Assembly (NCBI GenBank): GCA_900557165.1 | Contig: USRS01000050.1 | Location: forward strand, 1-18,474 | DNA: 18,474 bases | Origin: an uncultured Clostridium sp. | GTDB taxonomy: Bacteria; Bacillota; Clostridia; Peptostreptococcales; Peptostreptococcaceae | Direction: 5' to 3' | Position numbers and translations under genes: made by a program | The notes under the pieces: model-generated | What the model was told of the DNA's origin: nothing | Databases searched by the model: none | The model's input: the letters and a program-made list of their open reading frames with translations, nothing else | Part shown: piece after piece, positions 1 through 7,770 of the stretch | Layout: the number at the start of each line of letters is the position of its first letter | Numbering within the stretch: the stretch's first letter is position 1

Positions 1-29
1 AAAGGAATATTAAGAAAGGAAGTATCACG

Positions 30-773
30 ATGATAAGAAAAAAATTAATAACAGCAAGTTGTATTCTTTTTGCATCTCTAAGCTTAACTGCATGTACTAC
101 CAATACAACAAACAACACTACAACAGAAACTAAAGAAAGCGTAACGGAAGAAAATATGTCTAAAGATAATGTATCCAATGAATATGAAACAGAAGATGTT
201 AGAATAACTAACCCAGATGAAGCCTTAAAAAGATTAAAAGAAGGTAACGACAGATTTGTAAACAACGAATCAAAACCAGTAAATATATCTAGTGAAAGAA
301 GGGAACAATTAAAAGAAGGTCAACATCCTTATGCTGTTGTAGTTTCTTGTTCTGACTCTAGAGTAACTCCAACAACTGTATTTAATGCAGGTCTTGGAGA
401 AATATTTGATATAAGAATTGCTGGTAATGTAGTGGATGATGATGCCCTAGGTTCAATAGAATACGGCGTTGAACATACTGGAGCACCTTTAGTAGTTGTT
501 ATGGGACATGAAAGCTGTGGTGCTGTTACAGCAGCTTATGACGAAGTTCATAATAATGCTCATGCAGAAGGTAATATAGAAGATTTAGTAGAAAAAATAC
601 TTCCAAGTGTCAAGGGCGCAAAAGATATTGATGAAGCTATACACAACAATATTGATAATGTGGCCAAAGAAATAAAAGACGATGACATGATAAAAGATTT
701 AGTAAAAGAAAATAAAGTTAAAATAGTAAAAGCTTACTACTCTTTAGATGGTAAAGTAACTTTTATGGACTAA
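30..773 (+). CDS. Beta-class carbonic anhydrase, predicted lipoprotein
   Basis: Interconverts CO2 and bicarbonate with a catalytic zinc. The 247-residue protein carries the beta-class signature: CSDSR at residues 107-111 and HESC at 160-163, giving zinc ligands Cys107, His160 and Cys163 and the Asp109/Arg111 dyad. The N-terminus is a lipoprotein signal: basic residues, a hydrophobic stretch, then the lipobox L-T-A-C with Cys22 as the predicted lipidated residue. Residues 23-60 are a Thr/Asn/Glu-rich linker, so the enzyme should be tethered on the outer face of the membrane. The start is preceded by AAAGGAAG at 7-base spacing. It appears monocistronic, with a terminator immediately after. Family identity is clear; the extracellular location is inferred from the lipobox. 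Confidence 0.93.
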   Translation: MIRKKLITASCILFASLSLTACTTNTTNNTTTETKESVTEENMSKDNVSNEYETEDVRITNPDEALKRLKEGNDRFVNNESKPVNISSERREQLKEGQHPYAVVVSCSDSRVTPTTVFNAGLGEIFDIRIAGNVVDDDALGSIEYGVEHTGAPLVVVMGHESCGAVTAAYDEVHNNAHAEGNIEDLVEKILPSVKGAKDIDEAIHNNIDNVAKEIKDDDMIKDLVKENKVKIVKAYYSLDGKVTFMD

Positions 774-777
774 TAAT

Positions 778-819
778 AAATCAAGAGTTGTATGAATAAA
801 CGAATACAACTCTTGATTT
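778..819 (+). terminator. Hairpin terminator after carbonic anhydrase gene
   Basis: Perfect 16-bp inverted repeat (778-793 with 804-819, 10-base loop) beginning 4 bases after the stop codon. The run of T after it is short and interrupted. It is symmetric enough to serve the converging minus-strand gene as well. Confidence 0.75.
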
Positions 820-890
820 ATTTCTCATTATATAACAATTACGAATTTAATATAAATTTTATGTCAGTATTTTCTTCAACCTAAGATTTT

Positions 891-1601
891 CTATAAATGA
901 TGAATAATTTCATCATTTAAATCATCTATCATCTGACTTAAAGTATTAACCATAAAAGAGAAATTTTTACTTTCCTTACTTCTATACTTTCGACTTATCT
1001 CCAGTTGCAAAGTGGGCACTGCCAAAACATGACTACAATAATGTGACAAAGTCAATTCACCCTTTGCACTAAAATATTTATTTTCACTATAATTTACATT
1101 ATGAAAAGACTTTTTAACACAAGGCAATATATAATCACAGCCAAGCAAGTTTTTATTATTACTGCCACCTGTTCCAATATCTATATAACTATCCCCTTTA
1201 TCAGACATACCATGCAAATCTATGACAACTTTTATATGATGATCTTTCACTATTTCTTTTATTTTCTCACGATAAGGTGTATTTTTATTTGTATAATTTT
1301 CATCACCCTTCGTTTTTGTTTTATAAATAACATGGGCATTTGTAGTTTTACTTAAAGTTTTTATAAGTGCTCCCGTATAAACATCTGCTGCCTTATATTC
1401 ATTATTTCTAATTTGTTTTACTGAATGAGGTGCAGATATTAAAATAGGAATAGAACCCTCACTGTATTTAAAATCTTCACTACCCTCTCCTTTATAATTA
1501 TTCTCAAAAAACTCTTTTTCTTCTTTTAAAATAAAATTTGTACTATACAACTTTTCTTTACTTGATTTTTTCCTAAAAAGTGAAGTTATCTTATTTTTCA
1601 T
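891..1601 (-). CDS. N-formylglutamate amidohydrolase-like protein
   Basis: A 236-residue protein with the layout of the N-formylglutamate amidohydrolase superfamily (zinc-dependent deformylases/deacylases): SAPHS at residues 56-60, DLHG at 128-131 and LEISRKYR at 200-207, the usual places for metal- and substrate-binding His, Asp and Glu. There is no signal peptide; the first 17 residues are very basic. The ATG is supported by GGAGAG upstream. It diverges from the VanZ-like gene and converges on the carbonic anhydrase. The substrate is not evident: formylglutamate is only one possibility, and related families cleave poly-gamma-glutamate or other acyl-amino acids. No histidine-utilisation genes lie nearby, so a role in histidine breakdown is not supported by context. 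Confidence 0.65.
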   Translation of the reverse strand: MKNKITSLFRKKSSKEKLYSTNFILKEEKEFFENNYKGEGSEDFKYSEGSIPILISAPHSVKQIRNNEYKAADVYTGALIKTLSKTTNAHVIYKTKTKGDENYTNKNTPYREKIKEIVKDHHIKVVIDLHGMSDKGDSYIDIGTGGSNNKNLLGCDYILPCVKKSFHNVNYSENKYFSAKGELTLSHYCSHVLAVPTLQLEISRKYRSKESKNFSFMVNTLSQMIDDLNDEIIHHL

Positions 1602-1661
1602 TTTTTCTCTCCATTTTAAATTTATTTATTATATATTATATAACAGAATTTATAAAAAATT

Positions 1662-1670
1662 TGGTATAAT
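1662..1670 (+). promoter_or_regulatory. Extended -10 promoter for VanZ-like gene
   Basis: TGGTATAAT, a consensus -10 with the TGn extension, lies 32 bases before the start codon. No good -35 is visible, as is usual for extended -10 promoters. On the other strand, at 1628-1640, two overlapping TATAAT boxes could drive the divergent amidohydrolase-like gene, so the two promoters lie back to back. Confidence 0.6.
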
Positions 1671-1702
1671 AAGTATATCTTATATTTTAGAAAGGATTTA
1701 TA

Positions 1703-2119
1703 ATGAAAAGCTTCATATCACTGGATTTATCAATTATATTTGCATTGATTTTCTTTTATATATTTTTGAGAATCTTGATAAACACAAAACACGACAATGC
1801 AATTATTGTCAAAGAACTATTTTTAGTGGGATTTGTCATATCCATATTGATGATACTAACTCTAAGTAGTGATAGTTTATTTAGGAAAATATTAATATTT
1901 GTGCCATTAGGTTTCTTTGCATTTTATTGTTTTGAAGGAAATACAAAAGATACATTGTTAATTTGCTTTTTGTTCACATTTATTATGCAAATTGCTTTAT
2001 TAATAATTTCTCATCATATGATTAGCATTAGCCAAATTATTTTAAATATAATAGGCGGACTGATGGGAATTTTCATCTCAAATAATTTTATAAGTAAAAC
2101 TAATCTTAGATTTTGCTAA
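1703..2119 (+). CDS. VanZ-like family membrane protein
   Basis: A small 138-residue integral membrane protein with four to five hydrophobic segments (about residues 8-27, 38-56, 60-79, 82-103 and 107-126). Two short motifs fit the VanZ-like family: FRKILIFVPLGF around residues 60-71, and QIILNIIGGLMG around 110-121, matching the family pattern of an N/F-x-P-L-G segment followed by an N-x-x-G-G segment. VanZ itself gives low-level teicoplanin resistance, but most small VanZ-like proteins have no known role, so no resistance function should be assumed. AGAAAGGA lies 6 bases before the ATG. It is bounded by its own promoter and terminator, so probably monocistronic. The family match is divergent. 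Confidence 0.6.
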   Translation: MKSFISLDLSIIFALIFFYIFLRILINTKHDNAIIVKELFLVGFVISILMILTLSSDSLFRKILIFVPLGFFAFYCFEGNTKDTLLICFLFTFIMQIALLIISHHMISISQIILNIIGGLMGIFISNNFISKTNLRFC

Positions 2120-2121
2120 CT

Positions 2122-2159
2122 AAAAAGAGTTGTCTCAAAAATGAGGCAACTCTTTTTTT
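2122..2159 (+). terminator. Terminator after VanZ-like gene
   Basis: A 16-bp stem with one G-U pair (2122-2137 with 2142-2157, 4-base loop) that ends in a run of eight T. The 160 bases from here to pdxS hold no gene; I see no riboswitch-like structure or clear PdxR/MocR-type operator there. Confidence 0.88.
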
Positions 2160-2319
2160 AGGATTTATATTAAAATAAATATTCTTATGCTAACTGACAC
2201 ATTACTTTCTTTGTACCCATACAATTTATCTTTTGAATAAAAATAGAAGGTATTTATGGTTATAAGCTATAAATTGTATTATTATTCACTTATACAATAA
2301 ACAAATTTGGAGGTACAAT

Positions 2320-3195
<876 letters not shown>

Positions 3196-3196
3196 T

Positions 3197-3778
3197 ATGG
3201 TAATAGGAGTATTAGCAATGCAAGGAGCTTATAAAGAACATATAAATATATTACAGGACTTAGATGTGTCGCCAGTGGAAATTAGAAATAAAAATGATTT
3301 ACAAAATATAGACGGCATAATAATTCCCGGTGGTGAAAGCACTACCATGGGAAAACTTATTAGAACCCTTGATATTTATGATGATTTAAAGGAAAAGATA
3401 GAAAGTGGAATGCCTGTATGGGGAACTTGTGCTGGAATGATTTTGTTGGCAAAAAGTATTTGTAATGATGATACTGTTCATTTAGGTACTATGGATATAG
3501 AAGTAAAAAGAAATGCTTATGGCAGACAACTGGGTAGTTTTAATACAAAATCCAATGTAAAAGGTATAGGCGAAGATATTGAAATGGTGTTTATAAGAGC
3601 TCCTTATATTGAAAATGTTGATGACAATGTGGAAGTTCTTTCTGTAGTTGATAATAATATAGTCGCAGCAAAGGAAAATAACATGCTTGTTACTTCTTTT
3701 CATCCAGAGCTTACCTCTGATTATAGAGTGCACAAATATTTCTTAAAAATGGTAGAAGAAAACAATAAAGGTAGCTAG
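3197..3778 (+). CDS. pdxT: Pyridoxal 5'-phosphate synthase, glutaminase subunit PdxT
   Basis: A class I (triad) glutaminase that releases ammonia from glutamine and channels it into PdxS. The 193-residue length is normal. The nucleophile is Cys78 in WGTCAGM, with His169 and Glu171 in FHPEL completing the triad; the PGGEST oxyanion-region motif is at 44-49 and the start VIGVLAMQGAYKEH is typical. The ATG is one base after the pdxS stop, with AAGGGG inside the end of pdxS as ribosome site. A long stem-loop overlaps its stop codon. Confidence 0.98.
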   Translation: MVIGVLAMQGAYKEHINILQDLDVSPVEIRNKNDLQNIDGIIIPGGESTTMGKLIRTLDIYDDLKEKIESGMPVWGTCAGMILLAKSICNDDTVHLGTMDIEVKRNAYGRQLGSFNTKSNVKGIGEDIEMVFIRAPYIENVDDNVEVLSVVDNNIVAAKENNMLVTSFHPELTSDYRVHKYFLKMVEENNKGS

Positions 3779-3797
3779 AAATAGTTGCCTTTATTGT
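3762..3797 (+). other. Stem-loop overlapping the pdxT stop codon
   Basis: A 15-bp stem (3762-3776 with 3783-3797, two G-U pairs, 6-base loop) spans the last codons and TAG of pdxT. No T-run follows, so it is a poor intrinsic terminator. It could protect the 3' end of the pdxST message or partly uncouple it from the next gene, which starts 68 bases later. Confidence 0.6.
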
Positions 3798-3864
3798 GAG
3801 GAATAATTTAAAACTTTTTAACATAGATATAGAAATAAATAGGGTATTTAAAAGGGGGTATAGT

Positions 3865-4521
3865 ATGACCTATTCCAACGAAGACTCTTTATTTTGTTCA
3901 AAATGTGGAAAAAGTAATGATGTGGGCAGTCTTTTTTGTAGCAATTGTGGAAATTCACTAAAAAATGAAGAGATAGTAGAAGAAGTATCTACTACACAGG
4001 AAAATTTAAATAAAAATCAAGATGTAAAAACTGAGTATATCAACGATTCTTCTAAGAATTATACTGATGAGGAATTGAGTTTATTTTTAGAAAAAAATCA
4101 GTTGTACTATATGGAAAAGTTTAGAGTTATAGAAAGTACTGGCAGTAAAGTATCTTGGAATTGGTGCTCATTTCTTATTAGCGGCTATTGGATGTTTTAT
4201 AGAAAGATGTATATTCAAGCAATACTTTATATTGTAGCAAACTTTGTCTTAGGTCTTATACCATTTATAGGTTGGATTGGTAATATAGCTCTTTGGATTT
4301 GTGCAGGTCTTTTTGGAAATTACTTTTATCTTGAACATGTTAAAAAGCAATTTTGTGAAATCTCATGTGCAGACAGCTCTAATAGAGATATGCTAATACA
4401 AAAGAGGGGCGGAACAAATATAGTTATTCCAATAATACTACTTATTATACCAGTTGTAATAGGTATTATTGTAGCAATGTTCTTTGCAGCCCTTGGCACA
4501 ATGTCTTACTATTATTATTAA
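3865..4521 (+). CDS. Zinc-ribbon and DUF2628-type membrane protein
   Basis: A 218-residue protein. The N-terminus is a double-CXXC zinc ribbon (Cys11, Cys14, Cys25, Cys28), followed by an acidic linker (about 32-75). A DUF2628-like core follows (about 88-160): a tryptophan-rich NWCSFLISGYWMFYRKMY segment and two membrane helices. A third helix sits at the C-terminus (about 188-215), ending in four tyrosines. The ATG at 3865 is chosen because a run of five G lies 6 bases upstream; an upstream in-frame GTG at 3796 sits inside the pdxT stem-loop with no ribosome site. The function is unknown; the ribbon would face the cytoplasm. It may be read through from pdxST but has no obvious functional tie to it. 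Confidence 0.75.
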   Translation: MTYSNEDSLFCSKCGKSNDVGSLFCSNCGNSLKNEEIVEEVSTTQENLNKNQDVKTEYINDSSKNYTDEELSLFLEKNQLYYMEKFRVIESTGSKVSWNWCSFLISGYWMFYRKMYIQAILYIVANFVLGLIPFIGWIGNIALWICAGLFGNYFYLEHVKKQFCEISCADSSNRDMLIQKRGGTNIVIPIILLIIPVVIGIIVAMFFAALGTMSYYYY

Positions 4522-4527
4522 AAAATC

Positions 4528-4560
4528 AGGAGTTATACCACTTGGTATAACTCCTTTTTT
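4528..4560 (+). terminator. Terminator after DUF2628 gene
   Basis: A 13-bp perfect inverted repeat (4528-4540 with 4543-4555) followed by T at 4554-4560, beginning 6 bases after the stop. Confidence 0.92.
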
Positions 4561-4576
4561 CGTAATATTTATTTTA

Positions 4577-4612
4577 CTTTAAAAGTCATTGGTTTAAAGT
4601 CCAATGACTTTT
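4577..4612 (+). other. Overlapping, mutually exclusive stems
   Basis: A perfect 12-bp hairpin (4581-4592 with 4601-4612, 8-base loop) overlaps an alternative 8-bp hairpin (4577-4584 with 4593-4600): ACTTTAAA can pair with TTTAAAGT, or the following segment can pair with the distal arm. Whether it is a second terminator or part of a leader for the gene at 4723 cannot be told from sequence. The rest of 4613-4722 holds no gene; a TATACT at 4680-4685 is a possible -10. Confidence 0.45.
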
Positions 4613-4722
4613 ACTATTTGTGGTAAAAAGACCATACTATACAATATGGATTTAAGCTACAATATTTAATATAATTAATTATACTGATTTATTGGTTAAA
4701 ACATATAAGGGAGAAAGATTTA

Positions 4723-5709
4723 ATGAAATTTAAGAAAAAGATTTTATGTTTACTATCGCTTTTCTTAATTTATAAAGTATTTATATATAATAATGATTTC
4801 TTTGTGGAGAGACTCAACGAAGTAAAAGATTACGTCATTGAACAAGCGTCTATTATGATTAATGGTCATGATTTAATAGACGAATATGATTCATCTGATG
4901 TAGAAAGTTCATTTCTTAAAAATAAGGATAATTATACTCCAAATGATGATGCTGAAAATAAAGTTTTCAACTCCATATCAGAAGCTTCTTCATATTTAAG
5001 AAAACAAATGGTAAATAGAAAGAACAATATTACAGTTAGAATAAACCGTAAATTTTATAATGATATGCCAAAGTATGTATTTAATAAAGCTGTATCAGTT
5101 TATCCAGGAAATGTATCTAGTGAAGGTGATTATTTGGCTAATAACTTAAAAGGCTATAATTGTCAGGCTGAGTATTCTTTATATAAAAATAGCACAACAC
5201 TTAAATACAATGTAAGCTACCTTACAACAGAAACTGAGGAAGATGAGGTCAATTACAAGGTGAAGCTTGTTTTAGATAAGTTAAATGTCTATGATAAGGA
5301 TGATTACACTAAGGTAAAGGCTGTTCATGATTATATAGTTAAAAATATAAAATATGATTATAGTTTACAAAACTACTCTGCTTATGATGCAATTATCAAT
5401 AAAAAGGTCGTATGTCAAGGATATGCAACTTTGACTTATAAAATGCTGACAGAGCTTGGTGTTAATTGTAGATATATTAGTGGTACTTCTGATGAAGGAC
5501 CTCATGCTTGGAATATTGTAAGAATAGGTGATGTTTGGTATAACTTAGATAATACATGGGATGCATCTTATACAAGAGGTCCTTTTTTATCTTATAAACA
5601 TTTCTTAAAAAGCAATAATGATTTTACAAATCATATAAGAAGTGATGAATTTAATACTTCTTCATTTAATAGTGAATATCCAATGTCACAGACTTCATAT
5701 ACAAAATAA
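4723..5709 (+). CDS. Transglutaminase-like exported or membrane-anchored protein
   Basis: A 328-residue protein with an N-terminal basic-hydrophobic segment (residues 1-22) that is either an uncleaved anchor or a signal peptide, then a poorly conserved region and a transglutaminase-like (papain-fold) domain at about 195-290. The catalytic triad is visible: Cys231 in VVCQGYA, His261 in PHAWNIV and Asp276 in NLDNTWD, with the usual VKAVHDYIVKNIKYD lead-in. Bacterial proteins of this type act outside the cell as cysteine proteases or cross-linkers; the substrate here is unknown. GGGAGAAAG lies before the ATG. It looks monocistronic, between the structured region at 4577 and a terminator at 5713. 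Confidence 0.85.
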   Translation: MKFKKKILCLLSLFLIYKVFIYNNDFFVERLNEVKDYVIEQASIMINGHDLIDEYDSSDVESSFLKNKDNYTPNDDAENKVFNSISEASSYLRKQMVNRKNNITVRINRKFYNDMPKYVFNKAVSVYPGNVSSEGDYLANNLKGYNCQAEYSLYKNSTTLKYNVSYLTTETEEDEVNYKVKLVLDKLNVYDKDDYTKVKAVHDYIVKNIKYDYSLQNYSAYDAIINKKVVCQGYATLTYKMLTELGVNCRYISGTSDEGPHAWNIVRIGDVWYNLDNTWDASYTRGPFLSYKHFLKSNNDFTNHIRSDEFNTSSFNSEYPMSQTSYTK

Positions 5710-5712
5710 ATA

Positions 5713-5746
5713 AAAACTTTAGAAACTTAAATTTCTAGAGTTTTTT
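5713..5746 (+). terminator. Terminator after transglutaminase-like gene
   Basis: A 13-bp stem with one G-U pair (5713-5725 with 5732-5744) ending in six T. Confidence 0.85.
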
Positions 5747-5790
5747 ACATAAAGTTATTAAATTTTATTTTTTCTTATTAGATTTTTATT

Positions 5791-6062
5791 CTATAGAAAA
5801 TAATATGGTTGTGATACAACTTTCTTACATGATTTTTCAAGTGGTGATAAAGTTTTAAGATATTTTGATTTACTTACTCTTTTATTATTTATTTCATAAA
5901 AAAATTTTTCATTACCTCTAACAAATTGACGATACGTTGAAAATATTTTAGTTTTTTTTGAGCGGTATATACATATGTTTCATGTGCTGCATGATATCCT
6001 CTAACCATAATAACCATATGTTTTTTAGTATTGTAATATAAATTACCACCTCTAGCATAATT
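5791..6062 (-). pseudogene. Truncated, frameshifted gene remnant
   Basis: The roughly 320 bases between the transglutaminase gene and the DUF3786 gene are not empty. Read on the minus strand from 6062, one open frame gives NYARGGNLYYNTKK then HETYVYTAQKK, up to a run of eight A (5952-5959). One extra A would join this to the frame that follows, giving STYRQFVRGNEKFFYEINNK and ending PYYFL at a TAG (5793-5791). The combined tail is about 90 residues. No start codon with a ribosome site exists: a stop lies at 6083-6081 and the terminator of the next operon overlaps the beginning. The Tyr/Lys/Gly-rich pattern vaguely recalls surface-protein C-terminal repeats (SLAP-like), but I do not recognise the family. 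It may be a decayed gene, or partly a homopolymer sequencing error. Confidence 0.55.
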
Positions 6063-6093
6063 AAAGAAAGCCCAAAGATATTATCTAAGGGCT
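6061..6093 (-). terminator. Terminator of the lipA-lplA-DUF3786 operon
   Basis: On the minus strand, AGCCC and GGGCT arms (6069-6080 with 6082-6093, a 2x2 internal loop) are followed by a T-rich tract at 6068-6061. It lies 8 bases after the DUF3786 stop. Confidence 0.75.
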
Positions 6094-6100
6094 ATTTTTA

Positions 6101-6727
6101 TTACATATATAGTTCATTATATCTTTCAAAAATATATCTAAGCATAAACTCCCCTGCCACAACATCATCTTCTATGGTAAGGTAGTTATCGGCACTTTTG
6201 TCCACCAACATACTTCCAACAGCTCCAAACTCATCATCGGCAAACCATATATTCAAAGTCACAGGATAATTGGGGAAAAGATAAAACACAACAGATAAAT
6301 CAAACTTTGATTTTATAATCTCACCACCCAGAGATTTACAAAGATTTATTATATCTTCATCCTTTTTATCACTTAAAAAAGAAGCAAACTCCCTCTCCAC
6401 CGTCTTATCAAATCGACTGCCTCTAATAAGTCCGTCCTTCAACTCTCCAAAATGAACAGCTTGATGATATAGAGGTGTGCCATCTGCCAAATCTAAATAA
6501 TGCAACAAGATTAAAATATACCAATCATCCATCTTATCCTTAGATTTATAAGAAGGATAAGCAAGTTCTACAACTTTATCAAGACTTTTTATCTTAAAAG
6601 TAGAATCTTCTTTACAAAATTCCACGCCTGCATTTTTAGCAATTTCCTCAGGTGATCTATTTTCCAAACGCTTTAGGGCAATCATATACATCTCATTAAA
6701 AGCCCTTTTACTATCTTTATTTTCCAT
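6101..6727 (-). CDS. DUF3786 domain protein
   Basis: A 208-residue cytoplasmic protein resembling the DUF3786 family: the central DDWYILILLHYLDLADGTPL block with a conserved GSRFD (about 110-114), and the C-terminal FYLFPNYPVTLNIWFADDEF block are typical. In DUF3786 proteins of anaerobes the function is unknown; some carry an extra iron-sulfur or corrinoid-linked domain, which is absent here. The ATG at 6727 is chosen because a perfect AGGAGG (6735-6740) lies 7 bases upstream; the in-frame ATG at 6733 is too close to it and the one at 6745 lies before it. It is the last gene of the lipA-lplA unit, 42 bases after lplA, which hints at but does not prove a link to lipoate or one-carbon metabolism. 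Confidence 0.78.
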   Translation of the reverse strand: MENKDSKRAFNEMYMIALKRLENRSPEEIAKNAGVEFCKEDSTFKIKSLDKVVELAYPSYKSKDKMDDWYILILLHYLDLADGTPLYHQAVHFGELKDGLIRGSRFDKTVEREFASFLSDKKDEDIINLCKSLGGEIIKSKFDLSVVFYLFPNYPVTLNIWFADDEFGAVGSMLVDKSADNYLTIEDDVVAGEFMLRYIFERYNELYM

Positions 6728-6769
6728 AGGCATTCCTCCTAACATTCACAAAGAAACATAGATGTATTT

Positions 6770-7753
6770 TTAATCAATCAAGCATTCAAGTAAATTATCC
6801 TTTGTAATTTTATGAAAATAATTCTCCACCTTAATCTTCTCCAATACATTATTTATATCATCTTTCATATATTTGCAATTTAATAAGGCTCTTTCCAAAG
6901 TGGAGATGTCCTTATTAGCAAAGAAATCCCCTTCTATACAGCAATTTTTAATTATGCCATTTTTAATATCAAGCTTAAAATCTACACGTCCCCCCTCAAA
7001 TCGCTTCCATTTATTAATATTAAAAAGAGGATTTTTCCCATAATTCCAATCCCAAGATTCAAACTTTTCTTCTTTTATTTTATTTATCTTTTCTAAATCT
7101 TTTTCAGTCAAAGTATAAGTAGTGCTGTTTTTTAGCAAACTATTTAACATAATATCCTTAAAATCCTCACTAGAAATATCATCTTTCATAACTTCACTAA
7201 CATTAATAACCCTTTCTCTTACGGACTTTATGCCCTTTGCTATAATTTTATCTTCTGCCACAGTTAAACTTTCTACCATAGATTTAATATCAGTATTAAA
7301 CAAAATAGAACCGTGGTGCAATATGGCATTATTTTTTCTGTATTGTGCATTGCCAGAAAACTTCTTATTATTTATTAACAAATCATTTCTACTATTAAAA
7401 GAAGCATCTATATTTTCTCTTTTTAAAGCTTCTATAATTGGTCTTGTAAACTTTTCAAAAGATATACTATCTTCTTTGTAGTTTTTATCTATAAATGTAA
7501 ACTGCCAAGCACCATTATCCGTATAAATGGCACCACCACCAGAGTTTCTTCTCACCACATTTATATTGTTTTCTTTTATATATTTTTCGTTTATTTCATT
7601 ATATGTATTTTGATACCTTCCCACCATCACTGTTGGACTTGTTCTCCAAAACAAGAATATCTTATCTTCTGGCAAATCTTTTTTCGTAAGTAAATATTCC
7701 TCTAAAGCAAAGTTAAAATAAGGGCTTGTTGAATTGCTATTTATATAAATCAT
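6770..7753 (-). CDS. lplA: Lipoate-protein ligase A
   Basis: Attaches lipoate (and in some members octanoate) to lipoyl domains through a lipoyl-AMP intermediate. At 327 residues it is close to E. coli LplA (337-338). Visible signatures are RRNSGGGAIY (68-77), the lipoyl-AMP binding loop; KKFSGNAQY (130-138) with Lys131 as the catalytic lysine; and HHGSILFNTD (146-155). The C-terminal accessory domain (about 235-327) is present, so this is the full self-sufficient ligase rather than a split one. GGGAGG lies upstream of the ATG. The start is 17 bases downstream of the lipA stop, so the two are co-transcribed; together they can salvage lipoate and, if octanoate is accepted, support a route from octanoyl-protein. 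Confidence 0.95.
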   Translation of the reverse strand: MIYINSNSTSPYFNFALEEYLLTKKDLPEDKIFLFWRTSPTVMVGRYQNTYNEINEKYIKENNINVVRRNSGGGAIYTDNGAWQFTFIDKNYKEDSISFEKFTRPIIEALKRENIDASFNSRNDLLINNKKFSGNAQYRKNNAILHHGSILFNTDIKSMVESLTVAEDKIIAKGIKSVRERVINVSEVMKDDISSEDFKDIMLNSLLKNSTTYTLTEKDLEKINKIKEEKFESWDWNYGKNPLFNINKWKRFEGGRVDFKLDIKNGIIKNCCIEGDFFANKDISTLERALLNCKYMKDDINNVLEKIKVENYFHKITKDNLLECLID

Positions 7754-7770
7754 ATTTTATCCTCCCTTAT

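Noticed and set aside
1101..1355. Plus-strand reading frame inside the amidohydrolase-like gene
   Set aside because: It lies wholly within a gene with recognisable motifs, has no ribosome site and its translation has low-complexity, Ile/Phe-rich composition.
1703..2119. Teicoplanin resistance gene vanZ
   Set aside because: The protein is short and divergent, and no other glycopeptide-resistance gene is nearby; only a family-level call is justified.
2160..2319. Riboswitch or PdxR operator ahead of pdxS
   Set aside because: No stable multi-stem structure or repeated half-sites could be seen; only a strong ribosome site.
3796..3864. Longer DUF2628 protein starting at GTG 3796
   Set aside because: The GTG lies inside the pdxT stem-loop without a ribosome site, while the ATG at 3865 has a run of five G at good spacing.
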